A stretch of DNA of 44,308 nt from Sphingomonas sp. 1F27F7B. Its GTDB lineage: Bacteria; Pseudomonadota; Alphaproteobacteria; Sphingomonadales; Sphingomonadaceae. Both the position numbers and the translations under genes were made by a program. The notes beneath the pieces are model-generated. The model searched no databases, had not been told where the DNA came from, and saw only the letters and a program-made list of their open reading frames with translations. Every line of letters starts with the position of its first letter. Positions within the stretch are counted from its first letter, which is position 1. The stretch is from positions 1-44,308 of the forward strand of contig NZ_SCMK01000033.1 in assembly GCF_005503355.1 (NCBI RefSeq), in the 5' to 3' direction. Positions 1 to 7,590 of this stretch are shown piece by piece.

Positions 1-114
1 ATCCTCGAAACCGCCGCCGAAGCCGCCGCCACCAAAATCATCGCCGCCGAAGCCATCACGCTTGTCGCGGCCACGTCCGCCGCGATCCCCACGGCGCCCT
101 CTATCGAAACTCAT
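1..114 (-). CDS. Cold-shock-type protein, N-terminal part only (cut by window edge)
   Basis: Read from the ATG at 114-112, the first 38 residues begin MSFDRGRRGDRGGRGRDKRD and continue as a Gly/Phe/Asp-rich tail. The rest lies outside the window. This Arg-Gly/Gly-Phe-rich opening resembles the extension that precedes the cold-shock (CspA-type) nucleic-acid-binding domain in sphingomonad proteins. The domain itself is not visible, so the call rests on the extension alone. The leader up to terC is about 200 bases, long for this window and in keeping with a cold-shock mRNA. Another RGG-type RNA-binding protein is possible. Confidence 0.5.
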   Translation of the reverse strand, partial: MSFDRGRRGDRGGRGRDKRDGFGGDDFGGGGFGGGFED

Positions 115-190
115 GCCCTGTTCGTCTTCCCGGTTCGCCCATAAATCAAATCAAAAAGCCAAGCGCCGGACGAAAAACGCAGGTCTTCCA

Positions 191-206
191 GCGCAAAAAC
201 TTGCGC
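191..206 (-). promoter_or_regulatory. Hairpin in the leader of the cold-shock-type gene
   Basis: A perfect 6-bp stem, GCGCAA-AAAC-TTGCGC, lies about 80 bases upstream of the start codon at 114. A second palindrome, GGCGC-TT-GCGCC, is at 286-297. Both lie between the divergent cold-shock-type and terC genes. They could be parts of a structured 5' leader, but no promoter was recognised with confidence. Confidence 0.3.
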
Positions 207-326
207 CATGGAATCGGTCATAGCCCAAAACCGGACAGCGAGCGAACGAAATTCGACTTGAAATGGGCGAACTATCGTTAACCGCGGCGCTTGCGCCACA
301 ATCGGGGGCACGGCAGAGGTAGGCGC

Positions 327-1163
327 ATGGACGCGATCGTCGAATTGCTCGCCAGTCCGGCCGCCTGGGCCGCACTCGTCACCCTGATCGTGATGGAGGT
401 GGTGCTGGGCATCGACAATCTCATCTTCATCTCGATTCTCTCGAACAAGCTGCCCGAGGAACAGCGCCGGCGGGCGCGCCGAGTCGGCATCAGCCTGGCG
501 CTGGCGATGCGGCTCGCCCTGCTCACCGCGATCAGCTGGATCATCAGCCTGAAGACCACTGTGTTCAGCCTCGGCATCCACGGGCCGCTCGATGCGAACG
601 GCATGCCCACGTTCGAGACCGATTTCTCGTGGAAAGACCTGATCCTGCTGGCCGGCGGCCTGTTCCTGATGTGGAAGGCGACGACCGAGATCCATCACTC
701 GGTCGACGGCGACGCGCCGGGCGAGGGCGACCAGCTGCTCGACAAGAAGCGAGTCGCCTCGATCACCTTCACCGCCGCGATCGTCCAGATCCTGCTGCTC
801 GACGTCGTCTTCTCGGTCGATTCGATCCTCACCGCCGTCGGCATGACCGAGCATGTGCAGATCATGTACGTCGCCGTGATCTTCGCGGTGGCCGTGATGC
901 TGGCCGCCGCCGATCCGCTCGCCAATTTCATCAACCGCAACCCCAGCGTCGTCATGCTCGCCCTCGGCTTCCTGCTGATGATCGGCATGGTGCTGATCGG
1001 CGAGGCGTTCGGCGCCCATATTCCCAAGGGCTATATCTACACCGCCATGGCCTTTTCGGCCGCGGTCGAGGGGCTCAACATCTGGGCGCGGACGGCGCGC
1101 GCGCGCAAACGTGCGGCCGCGCCGGAAGCGCCGCCCATTGAGCCCGGCGGCGATCGGGTCTAG
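327..1163 (+). CDS. TerC family integral membrane protein
   Basis: A 278-residue polytopic inner-membrane protein of the TerC family, which is linked to metal ion homeostasis and export (tellurium or manganese) in other bacteria. The two family motifs are present: EVVLGIDNLIF at residues 24-34 and DVVFSVDS at 159-166, each placing acidic residues inside a membrane helix. About seven hydrophobic segments span residues 12-256, and a basic tail follows. The ATG at 327 is preferred over an upstream in-frame ATG at 291 because AGAGG sits 7-8 bases before it. RNase D starts 9 bases downstream, so the two may be co-transcribed. The substrate cannot be told from sequence. Confidence 0.88.
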   Translation: MDAIVELLASPAAWAALVTLIVMEVVLGIDNLIFISILSNKLPEEQRRRARRVGISLALAMRLALLTAISWIISLKTTVFSLGIHGPLDANGMPTFETDFSWKDLILLAGGLFLMWKATTEIHHSVDGDAPGEGDQLLDKKRVASITFTAAIVQILLLDVVFSVDSILTAVGMTEHVQIMYVAVIFAVAVMLAAADPLANFINRNPSVVMLALGFLLMIGMVLIGEAFGAHIPKGYIYTAMAFSAAVEGLNIWARTARARKRAAAPEAPPIEPGGDRV

Positions 1164-1172
1164 GCGGCGGCC

Positions 1173-1793
1173 ATGACTGTGCATTTCCATGAAGAAGACA
1201 TTCCCGAGGACCTGTTCGCGCCGGGCGCCTCGATCGCCGTCGACACCGAGACGATGGGGCTGATCACGCCGCGCGACCGGCTGTGCGTCGTCCAACTCTC
1301 GGACGGCTCGGGCGACGAGCATCTCGTCCGCTTCGGCTCGCGCTCGGCCTATGATTCGCCGAACCTGCGCATGCTGCTCGCCGATCCGGAGCGGCTGAAG
1401 CTCTATCACTATGCCCGTTTCGACCTGGCGGCGATCCGCTTCTATCTGGGCGTCATCGCCGGCCCGGTCTATTGTACCAAGACCGCCTCGCGCCTGGTGC
1501 GCACCTATACCGATCGCCACGGCCTCAAGGATCTGGCCCGCGAGCTGGTCGGCGTCGAGATCTCGAAGCAGCAGCAATCCTCCGATTGGGGCGGCCCCGA
1601 ACTTTCCGAGGCCCAGCGCGAATACGCGGCGTCCGACGTGCGTTACCTGCACGCGATGAAGGAAGAACTCGACAGGCGCCTCGAGCGCGAAGGCCGTACC
1701 GACCTCGCCCAGGCGTGCTTCGACTTCCTGCCGTGGCGCGCGGAGCTCGATCTGGCCGGCTGGCCCGAAACCGACATCTTCGCGCATATCTGA
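1173..1793 (+). CDS. rnd: Ribonuclease D-type 3'-5' exonuclease (short form)
   Basis: A DEDDy-type 3'-5' exonuclease of 206 residues. Metal-binding acids are visible as D24 and E26 in VDTETMGL, D84 in YARFDLAAI, and Y151/D155 in YAASDVRYL. It consists of the nuclease domain alone and lacks the C-terminal HRDC domains of the roughly 375-residue Escherichia coli RNase D. This short form is usual in alphaproteobacteria. The expected role is trimming of tRNA and other stable RNA 3' ends in the cytoplasm. It sits just before lptC, a conserved alphaproteobacterial arrangement, with a 40-base gap. Confidence 0.85.
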   Translation: MTVHFHEEDIPEDLFAPGASIAVDTETMGLITPRDRLCVVQLSDGSGDEHLVRFGSRSAYDSPNLRMLLADPERLKLYHYARFDLAAIRFYLGVIAGPVYCTKTASRLVRTYTDRHGLKDLARELVGVEISKQQQSSDWGGPELSEAQREYAASDVRYLHAMKEELDRRLEREGRTDLAQACFDFLPWRAELDLAGWPETDIFAHI

Positions 1794-1833
1794 TGCAGAT
1801 GATGCGCCGCACCAGCCTCGCGGGGAACAACTG

Positions 1834-2478
1834 ATGTCGGAGGTCGCCACACGCCTTCAGTCGCAGAAGCGCAGCTGGGCCCATCCCGGCAGCGCGCACG
1901 ACCGGCTGATCCGCCTCTCGCTGATCTTCCTGCCGGTGGGTATCGGCGTGCTCTCCGCCTTTCTGGTGCTCGCGCCGCTCCTCACCAAGGGCGATGTCAG
2001 CTTCGTGCTCGACAAGAACAAGGTCGACATGGCCACCGAGCGGCTCCGCCTCGAATCGGCGGTGTATCGCGGCGAGGACAGCAAGGGGCAGCCGTTCCAG
2101 CTCAACGCGGGCTCGGCGATCCAGAAGAGTTCGGCCGAGCCGATCGTCCAGCTGCGCGACCTCGCCGCCGAGATCAAGCTGCCCGAGGGGCCCGCCACGC
2201 TCAAGGCGGACCGCGGCCATTACGACTTGAACAAGGAACAGGTCTCGGTCGACGGGCCGGTCAGGTTCCAGACCACCGACGGCTATATCCTCGACACCGA
2301 GAACGCGACCGTCGACCTCAAGACCCGCAAGATGGAAAGCGGCGGCGCCGTGACCGGCAAGACGCCGACGGGCGTGTTCAGCGCGAACAAGATGACCGCC
2401 GACTTGGAAAACCGCACCATCTCCCTAGATGGCAATGCACGCTTGCGGATCGTCCCCAAGCGCGCGAATAGGCGCTAG
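1834..2478 (+). CDS. lptC: LptC, LPS export bitopic membrane protein
   Basis: A 214-residue protein with one N-terminal membrane helix (about residues 27-50) and a periplasmic OstA-like beta-jellyroll region. It contains repeated LptC/LptA-type elements such as KADRGHYDLNKEQVSVDGPVR and GYILDTENATVDLKTRKMESGG spacing. LptC links the LptB2FG transporter in the inner membrane to the LptA bridge. The start ATG at 1834 directly follows a run containing GGGGA. lptA begins 2 bases after its stop, so the two are almost certainly translated from one mRNA. Confidence 0.9.
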   Translation: MSEVATRLQSQKRSWAHPGSAHDRLIRLSLIFLPVGIGVLSAFLVLAPLLTKGDVSFVLDKNKVDMATERLRLESAVYRGEDSKGQPFQLNAGSAIQKSSAEPIVQLRDLAAEIKLPEGPATLKADRGHYDLNKEQVSVDGPVRFQTTDGYILDTENATVDLKTRKMESGGAVTGKTPTGVFSANKMTADLENRTISLDGNARLRIVPKRANRR

Positions 2479-2480
2479 AC

Positions 2481-3086
2481 ATGATCCGTGCGACTGCCCT
2501 GCTTCCGATCGGCTTCACGCTGGCGCTCGCTGCGTCGGCGCCCGCGGCTGCGCAGCAGCGCCACGACAGCAACGCGCCGATCGATTTCGACGCCCAGCAC
2601 ATCGAGCTGCAGGACAAGGCGAACCGCGTCATCCTTTCGGGCGGCGTGCGCATCAAGCAGGCGGAGATGACGCTGACCGGCGCGCGCGTCACGCTGGCCT
2701 ATACCGGCCAGATCACCGACGGTTCGCCCGAAGTCTCGCGGCTCGACGCGGCCGGCGGCGTCACCGTCACCCGGCCCGATCAGAGCGCGACCGGCCAGTT
2801 CGCGGTATACGACGTCAACAAGCGGATCATCACCATGGTCGGCAGCGTCACGCTGAAACAGGGCGCCAACACCGTTTCCGGCGGCCGGCTGGTGATCAAT
2901 CTCGACAGCGGCCGCGCGACGATCGACGGCTCGGGCGTGGGCGGATCGACCGCAGCTCCGGGCACGCCCGGCGTGCAGAGCCGCGGCGGCCGCGTCACCG
3001 GCCGCTTCTCGGTGCCCAAGCGCGCGAACACTCCGGCCGCCACGGCTACGCCCGCGCCCGCGGCCACGCCGGCACCGAAGCAGTAA
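2481..3086 (+). CDS. lptA: LptA, periplasmic LPS bridge protein
   Basis: A 201-residue secreted protein. A signal peptide covers about residues 1-24 and ends in APAAA before QQRH. An OstA/LptA domain follows with the typical opening PIDFDAQHIELQDKANRVILSG broken into alternating strands. The C-terminal 40 residues are an Ala/Pro/Thr-rich low-complexity tail (ATATPAPAATPAP), probably disordered. LptA forms the filament that carries LPS across the periplasm. It lies between lptC and lptB in the standard order. Confidence 0.9.
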   Translation: MIRATALLPIGFTLALAASAPAAAQQRHDSNAPIDFDAQHIELQDKANRVILSGGVRIKQAEMTLTGARVTLAYTGQITDGSPEVSRLDAAGGVTVTRPDQSATGQFAVYDVNKRIITMVGSVTLKQGANTVSGGRLVINLDSGRATIDGSGVGGSTAAPGTPGVQSRGGRVTGRFSVPKRANTPAATATPAPAATPAPKQ

Positions 3087-3210
3087 TCGCCCTTTTTCCA
3101 CGATACGCCGCGCGGCCCCTTTTCTTCCCGGCCGAGTTCATGCAGGAATCCTGCCAAACCGCCGGGAATGACTCGCCGGTAATGCGAACCCGCCCATGCA
3201 GGGACCGAGT

Positions 3211-3987
3211 ATGACCGAAGTCGCCACTCTCGAAACCCCCGTCGCGGACCCGGCGCCCCTGCCCGACAAGGGGCTGGCGGTCGTCTCCATCGCCAAGTCC
3301 TACGACAAGCGCGTGGTGCTCACCGACGTATCGGTCTCCGTCGGCCGCGGCGAAGTGGTCGGACTGCTCGGCCCCAACGGCGCCGGCAAGACGACCTGCT
3401 TCTATTCGGTGATGGGGCTGGTGAAGCCCGACAGCGGCCGCATCATGCTCGACGGCGAGGACATCACGCGCCTGCCCATGTATCGCCGCGCGATCCTGGG
3501 CCTGGGCTATCTGCCGCAGGAGACGTCGATCTTCCGCGGCCTGACGGTAGAGGGCAACATCCTCGCCGTGCTCGAGCTGTCCGAGCCCGACAAGGAAGCG
3601 CGCAGGCGCCGGCTCGACGAACTGCTCGACGAATTCGGCCTCACGCGCCTGCGCGCCGCGCCGGCCATGGCGCTGTCGGGCGGCGAGCGCCGCCGCGCCG
3701 AGATCGCCCGCGCGCTGGCGGCGGATCCGACGATCATCCTGCTCGACGAGCCGTTCGCCGGCATCGACCCGATCTCGATCTCCGACATTCGCGACCTGAT
3801 CATCCAGCTCAAGCAGCGCGGCATCGGCGTGCTCATCACCGACCACAATGTCCGCGAAACGCTCGACATCGTCGATCGCGGCTACATCATCTATGACGGC
3901 CGCGTGCTGTTCGCCGGCGTGCCCGCCGATCTCGTCAAGGACGAGAATGTCCGCCGCCTCTATCTGGGCGAGAGCTTCGAGCTCTGA
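3211..3987 (+). CDS. lptB: LptB, LPS export ABC transporter ATPase
   Basis: A 258-residue cytoplasmic ABC ATPase. Walker A GPNGAGKT is at 54-61, the Q-loop at Q103, the signature LSGGE at 155-159, Walker B ILLDE at 176-180, and the switch histidine at H212. It drives LPS extraction together with LptF/LptG, which are not in this window. The ATG at 3211 is chosen over the in-frame ATG at 3196 because AGGGA at 3200-3204 gives a 6-base spacing. A 20-residue N-terminal extension precedes the ATPase core. A long imperfect palindrome separates the gene from rpoN. Confidence 0.93.
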   Translation: MTEVATLETPVADPAPLPDKGLAVVSIAKSYDKRVVLTDVSVSVGRGEVVGLLGPNGAGKTTCFYSVMGLVKPDSGRIMLDGEDITRLPMYRRAILGLGYLPQETSIFRGLTVEGNILAVLELSEPDKEARRRRLDELLDEFGLTRLRAAPAMALSGGERRRAEIARALAADPTIILLDEPFAGIDPISISDIRDLIIQLKQRGIGVLITDHNVRETLDIVDRGYIIYDGRVLFAGVPADLVKDENVRRLYLGESFEL

Positions 3988-4012
3988 CTCATGCCGGCAC
4001 CTGCCCTCCTTC

Positions 4013-4095
4013 CCGTTCGCGCTGAGCCTGTCGAAGGGCCGTTCTTCGTCCGCCGGGCAGAAGGAACGGTGCTTCGCCGGGCTCGGCACGAACGG
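4013..4095. repeat. Long imperfect palindromic intergenic repeat
   Basis: Two roughly 35-base arms start and end with CCGTTCG/CGAACGG. The arm bodies, GCTGAGCCTGTCGAAG and its inverted partner, match at all but six positions plus one indel, with a loop of about 12 bases. The GAGCCTGTCGAAG core is, from memory, a dispersed intergenic repeat in sphingomonad genomes. It may also act as a transcript-end hairpin between lptB and rpoN. Confidence 0.75.
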
Positions 4096-4112
4096 ATTTA
4101 GGGCCGGCGCCG

Positions 4113-5648
4113 ATGTCCCTCGCGCCTCGCCTCGATCTGCGCCAGTCGCAATCGCTGGTGATGACGCCGCAGCTCCAGCAGGCGATCAAGCTGCTGGCGC
4201 TGTCCAATCTCGAGATCGAGACGTTCATTGCCGAGGAGCTGGAGAAGAACCCGCTGCTCGAGAGCGGCGGCACCGGCAATGACGAGGAGCGCGGCGGCGA
4301 AGCGGCCGAGGTGCCCGAGCCGGATTTCGACGCTGCGGAACGCGATGGCCCGGCGGATGCCAGCGAGCTGATCGCAGGCGGCGGCGAGGCCGCGGGCGAA
4401 GCCGCGCTCGACGTGGATTTCGCCGCGGAGACCTTCCACCACGACAGCGGCAGCGATACGATCGGCGCGGGCGGCGGGCTGGACGGCAGCCTTGGCCTCA
4501 CCGGCACCGGCGGCGGCGCCACGCCCGAGGACGGGCCGGATTTCGACAATCTCGGCAGCGGCGATCTCAGCCTGGCCGATCACCTGACGGCGCAGGCCGG
4601 TGCCAGCGTGGACAGCCGCGAGCTGTTCATCGCCGCGCACCTCATCGACCAGATCGACGAGGCCGGCTATCTTACCGCGCCACTGCTCGATATCGCCAAC
4701 CGGCTGAACGTGCCGCTCGTCCGCGTCGAAGCAGTGCTCGCGACGATCCAGACCTTCGATCCCACCGGCGTCGGCGCGCGCAACCTTGCCGAATGCCTCG
4801 CGCTGCAGGCGAAGGAAGCCGATCGCTACGATCCGTGCATGGCGCGGCTGATCGACAATCTCGATCTCGTGGCACGCGGCGACCTCGCCCGGCTCAAGCG
4901 CATCTGCGACGTCGATGACGAGGATCTGGCCGACATGATCCGCGAGCTGCGGGGCTACGACCCCAAGCCCGGCTGCCGCTATGGCGGGGAGCCGACGCTG
5001 GCAGTGACGCCGGACATCTTCGTCGCGCGGCGGGGCGCCGGCTGGGCAGTGGAGATCAATGCCGCCACCCTGCCCAGGCTGCTCGTCAACCGCGCCTATT
5101 ATGCCGAAGTCTCGTCGGGCCCGCAGGACAAGGCGAGCAAGGCGTGGCTGTCCGACATGCTCGCCAGTGCGAACTGGCTGGTGAAGGCGCTCGACCAGCG
5201 CCAGCGCACGATCATCAAGGTCGCCAGCGAGATCGTGAAGCAGCAGGAAGCCTTTTTCCTGAAGGGCGTCGCGCATCTGAAGCCGATGACGCTGCGCCAG
5301 GTCGCCGAGGCGATCGAGATGCACGAATCGACGGTGAGCCGAGTCACTTCGAACAAATATCTAAGCTGCGCGCGCGGGCTGTTCGAACTCAAATATTTCT
5401 TCACCTCGGCGATCCAGTCGGCGGACGGCGGCGACGCGGTCTCGGCCGAAGCGGTGAAGAACGCGATCCGCACGCTGATCCAGGCCGAGGATCCCCGGAA
5501 GATCCTGTCGGACGACACGCTGGTCGAGCTGCTCAATGCCAAGGGCTTCGACATCGCCCGGCGCACCGTCGCCAAATATCGCGAGGCGATGGGGATCGGC
5601 AGCTCGGTGCAGCGCCGCCGGCAAAAGGCGCTGGAGGGCGTGGGTTGA
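4113..5648 (+). CDS. rpoN: RNA polymerase sigma-54 factor RpoN
   Basis: A 511-residue sigma-54. Region I is the Gln/Leu-rich N-terminus (QSLVMTPQLQQAIKLLALS) that contacts bacterial enhancer-binding ATPases. An acidic, Gly-rich region II covers about 55-150. The core-binding domain follows. The helix-turn-helix region near 388-425 includes MHESTVSRV. The RpoN box ARRTVAKYRE at 482-491 reads the -24 element. Location after lptB is the usual proteobacterial order. The hpf and ptsN genes that often follow rpoN are absent here; an EEP-family hydrolase follows, overlapping the stop codon. Confidence 0.95.
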   Translation: MSLAPRLDLRQSQSLVMTPQLQQAIKLLALSNLEIETFIAEELEKNPLLESGGTGNDEERGGEAAEVPEPDFDAAERDGPADASELIAGGGEAAGEAALDVDFAAETFHHDSGSDTIGAGGGLDGSLGLTGTGGGATPEDGPDFDNLGSGDLSLADHLTAQAGASVDSRELFIAAHLIDQIDEAGYLTAPLLDIANRLNVPLVRVEAVLATIQTFDPTGVGARNLAECLALQAKEADRYDPCMARLIDNLDLVARGDLARLKRICDVDDEDLADMIRELRGYDPKPGCRYGGEPTLAVTPDIFVARRGAGWAVEINAATLPRLLVNRAYYAEVSSGPQDKASKAWLSDMLASANWLVKALDQRQRTIIKVASEIVKQQEAFFLKGVAHLKPMTLRQVAEAIEMHESTVSRVTSNKYLSCARGLFELKYFFTSAIQSADGGDAVSAEAVKNAIRTLIQAEDPRKILSDDTLVELLNAKGFDIARRTVAKYREAMGIGSSVQRRRQKALEGVG

Positions 5649-6484
5649 TCCGTTTCCTCGCCTTGCTGCTGGCCCTGCTCGCCCCGGCGATGGCGGATGC
5701 GCGGGACGGGCTCGTCGTGATGAGCTTCAACGTCCGCCTGCCTTCGCCTTCGGACGGCGCGAACCTCTGGGAGAATCGCCGCGATCTCTTCGTCGCGACG
5801 ATCGCCGCCGCCGATCCCGACCTGATCGGCACGCAGGAGCTGTTCCAGCTCCAGGGCGACTATCTCGTGGGCAAGCTGCCGCAGTACAGCTGGTTCGGGA
5901 TCGACCGGCGCGGCGGCCATGCCGACGAGCATATGGGTGTCTTCTATCGCCGCGACCGGTTGAAGCTGGTCGAGCATGGCGATTTCTGGCTGTCGGACAC
6001 GCCCGAGAAGACGGGGAGCATCAGCTGGGGCAATCTCTATCCGCGCATGGTCACCTGGGGCCTGTTCGAGACGCGCGCGGGCAAGCGCTTCTATTTGCTC
6101 AACACCCATTTCCCCTATCGGGCGGAAGATGCCGCCGCGCGGGAGAAATGCGCCCGGCTGCTGCGCGCGCGGATCGCCGCGCTGCCACGCGGCGTGCCGG
6201 TGGTGCTCACCGGCGATTTCAACACCGGCCCCGATTCGGCGCCGCATGCCCTGCTGGGCGAGATGCTGTCCGATGCCCGGGACGCCACGGCGAAACCGCT
6301 GGGCCCCGAGGCGACCTTTCACGGCTTCAAGGGCGTGCCCGACCACCGGATCGACTGGATCCTGACGCGCGGCTTCGCGGCGCGCGGCTATCGGACGATC
6401 GATGCGCATCGCGGCGCGCTCTATCCCTCGGATCATTTCCCCGTGGTGGCGACGCTGGGCTGGCAGGGTACGAAACGCCCTTAG
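5645..6484 (+). CDS. Secreted endonuclease/exonuclease/phosphatase (EEP) family hydrolase
   Basis: A 279-residue protein with a signal peptide (about residues 1-19, ending AMADA) and a full EEP/DNase I-like domain. Metal and catalytic residues are visible: N29 in MSFNVR, E65 in TQE, H155 in NTHFPYR, D191 and N193 in TGDFNTGPDS, D237 in HRIDW, and D263/H264 in SDHFPV. The start is a TTG at 5645 overlapping the rpoN stop. It is supported by GGAGG at 5633-5637 with 7-base spacing and by the signal peptide that begins exactly there. The family includes phosphodiesterases, sphingomyelinases and nucleases. The substrate is unknown. Confidence 0.85.
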   Translation: MIRFLALLLALLAPAMADARDGLVVMSFNVRLPSPSDGANLWENRRDLFVATIAAADPDLIGTQELFQLQGDYLVGKLPQYSWFGIDRRGGHADEHMGVFYRRDRLKLVEHGDFWLSDTPEKTGSISWGNLYPRMVTWGLFETRAGKRFYLLNTHFPYRAEDAAAREKCARLLRARIAALPRGVPVVLTGDFNTGPDSAPHALLGEMLSDARDATAKPLGPEATFHGFKGVPDHRIDWILTRGFAARGYRTIDAHRGALYPSDHFPVVATLGWQGTKRP

Positions 6485-6520
6485 GATTTTGGTAGGCCGG
6501 GCCGCGCTATCGTCGATTCC

Positions 6521-6907
6521 ATGTCTGCCGATTTCACCATCGACGTCGAACCGCTGCGCGATCTCGTCCGCATCCGGATGGGCGGCTTCTTCACGTCCGA
6601 CGATATCGACGCCTTTCTCGCGGAGCGCACCAGGGCGCATGCCCGGCTCACCTGCGGGCCCAACCAGCATCTGACGCTCAATGACCTGCGCGAGATGAAG
6701 ATACAGGCGCAGGACAGCGTCGAGATGTTCCGCGCGATGCTCGCCGATCCCGCCTATCGCTCGCGCCGGCTCGCCTTCGTGATCGGCCAGACGCTGGCGC
6801 GCACCCAGCTCCAGCGCGCGCTCGACCGGCGCACGGCGCGCTGCTTCGACGACCCCTGGGCCGCCGAGGCATGGCTGTTCGCCGGCACGGACCGCGCAGC
6901 CGCCTGA
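6521..6907 (+). CDS. Uncharacterised protein, possibly STAS/SpoIIAA-like
   Basis: A 128-residue soluble protein with no signal peptide or membrane segment. The pattern of an early strand (VRIRMGGFFTSDDIDAFL), a central LNDLREMKIQ strand and a final helix (DPWAAEAWLF) resembles small SpoIIAA/STAS-like proteins of sphingomonads. I see no phosphorylatable serine motif that would make this firm. It follows the EEP gene by 36 bases and ends convergent to the gene at 7088-7528. Function is unknown. Confidence 0.6.
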   Translation: MSADFTIDVEPLRDLVRIRMGGFFTSDDIDAFLAERTRAHARLTCGPNQHLTLNDLREMKIQAQDSVEMFRAMLADPAYRSRRLAFVIGQTLARTQLQRALDRRTARCFDDPWAAEAWLFAGTDRAAA

Positions 6908-6911
6908 GCGC

Positions 6912-7060
6912 GGCCCTGCGACATTGGATCTCGCTCGCCTTCCGGCCGCTGCCTGGCAGTGTGGGCAATATGGGGTCCGTCACGCGTAAGCATGTTGCCC
7001 GAAGCGACAGGCGGCGCCCCCAGGATGCGCTACCCTTGCGACCTTGCGCAGCTGTGGGCC
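6912..7060. ncRNA. Candidate structured RNA between convergent genes
   Basis: This gene-free stretch can fold into three nested helices. The outer pairs are GGCCC and TGCG (6912-6920) with CGCA (7047-7050) and GGGCC (7056-7060). The middle pairs are GCCG (6945-6948) and CCTG (6952-6955) with CAGGCGGC (7008-7015). The inner pairs GGGCAATATG (6963-6972) with CATGTTGCCC (6991-7000), 10 bp with one G-U wobble, around an 18-base loop. No known family was recognised; 6S and SRP RNA signatures were looked for and not found. The strand is undetermined. Confidence 0.3.
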
Positions 7061-7087
7061 CGATTTCGGCCCGGCGCCATCGGCCGG

Positions 7088-7528
7088 TCAGCGCGCCGAC
7101 CGGTTCGCGTCGGCGACCAGCTTGTCGAACTCGGCCTTGGTCAATGCGAGCAGCAGCCCCTTGTCGTTCCTGCCGAAAGCCTCGAGCGGCACTTCGACCT
7201 TGCCGTTCGCGCCGGCGACCACCGCGGCGGCCATGCGCACCGACTCGATCGTGCCGAGCACCGCGCCCTTCGCATCGCGCACCTCGCTGCCGGCCGTCAC
7301 TTCGCCGGGCCTGGCCGGCACGGCGCGTGCCGCCTTGGGGCGGCCCGCCTTCTCGTGCGCTTCGCGCACGGCCTTGTCGAGGTTCGCCGCGCCGTCGTCG
7401 GGGCCCTTGAGTTCGGGCGCGTCCACCGCGCCGACCAGCACCGGATTGCCCGGCCCCTGCTGCGCATGCGCCGCGCCCGCGCCTAGCGTCAGTCCCGCGG
7501 CCAGCGCCACCAGCCTCGCTGCCTCCAT
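7088..7528 (-). CDS. Small periplasmic protein of unknown function
   Basis: A 146-residue protein with an N-terminal signal peptide (MEAARLVALAAGLTLGAGAAHA, then QQGPG). The mature part has a strand-rich segment, SEVRDAKGAVLGTIESV, which looks like one half of a PRC-barrel repeat, then KVEVPLEAFGRNDKGLLLAL. A strong ribosome site (GGGGGAGAGG) precedes the ATG at 7528. It stands alone, convergent with the gene ending at 6907. The PRC-barrel resemblance is a weak, pattern-level impression. Confidence 0.65.
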   Translation of the reverse strand: MEAARLVALAAGLTLGAGAAHAQQGPGNPVLVGAVDAPELKGPDDGAANLDKAVREAHEKAGRPKAARAVPARPGEVTAGSEVRDAKGAVLGTIESVRMAAAVVAGANGKVEVPLEAFGRNDKGLLLALTKAEFDKLVADANRSAR

Positions 7529-7590
7529 GCCCGCCTCTCCCCCTGCGATCTCGTGCCCGAGATGGTATCGCTAACGGCAATGCCGGGCAA

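Noticed and set aside
3141..3156. A sigma-54-like -24/-12 element on the minus strand (TGGCAGG-N5-TGCA, with GG and GC ten bases apart)
   Set aside because: It points leftward into the end of lptA, where no minus-strand gene exists, and is part of a short palindrome. Chance match is the likelier explanation.
6912..7060. SRP (4.5S) or 6S RNA in the gap after 6907
   Set aside because: The minus strand has CCGGAAGG, but the conserved GTCAGG before it and AGCAGC after it are absent; no 6S-like central bubble was seen.
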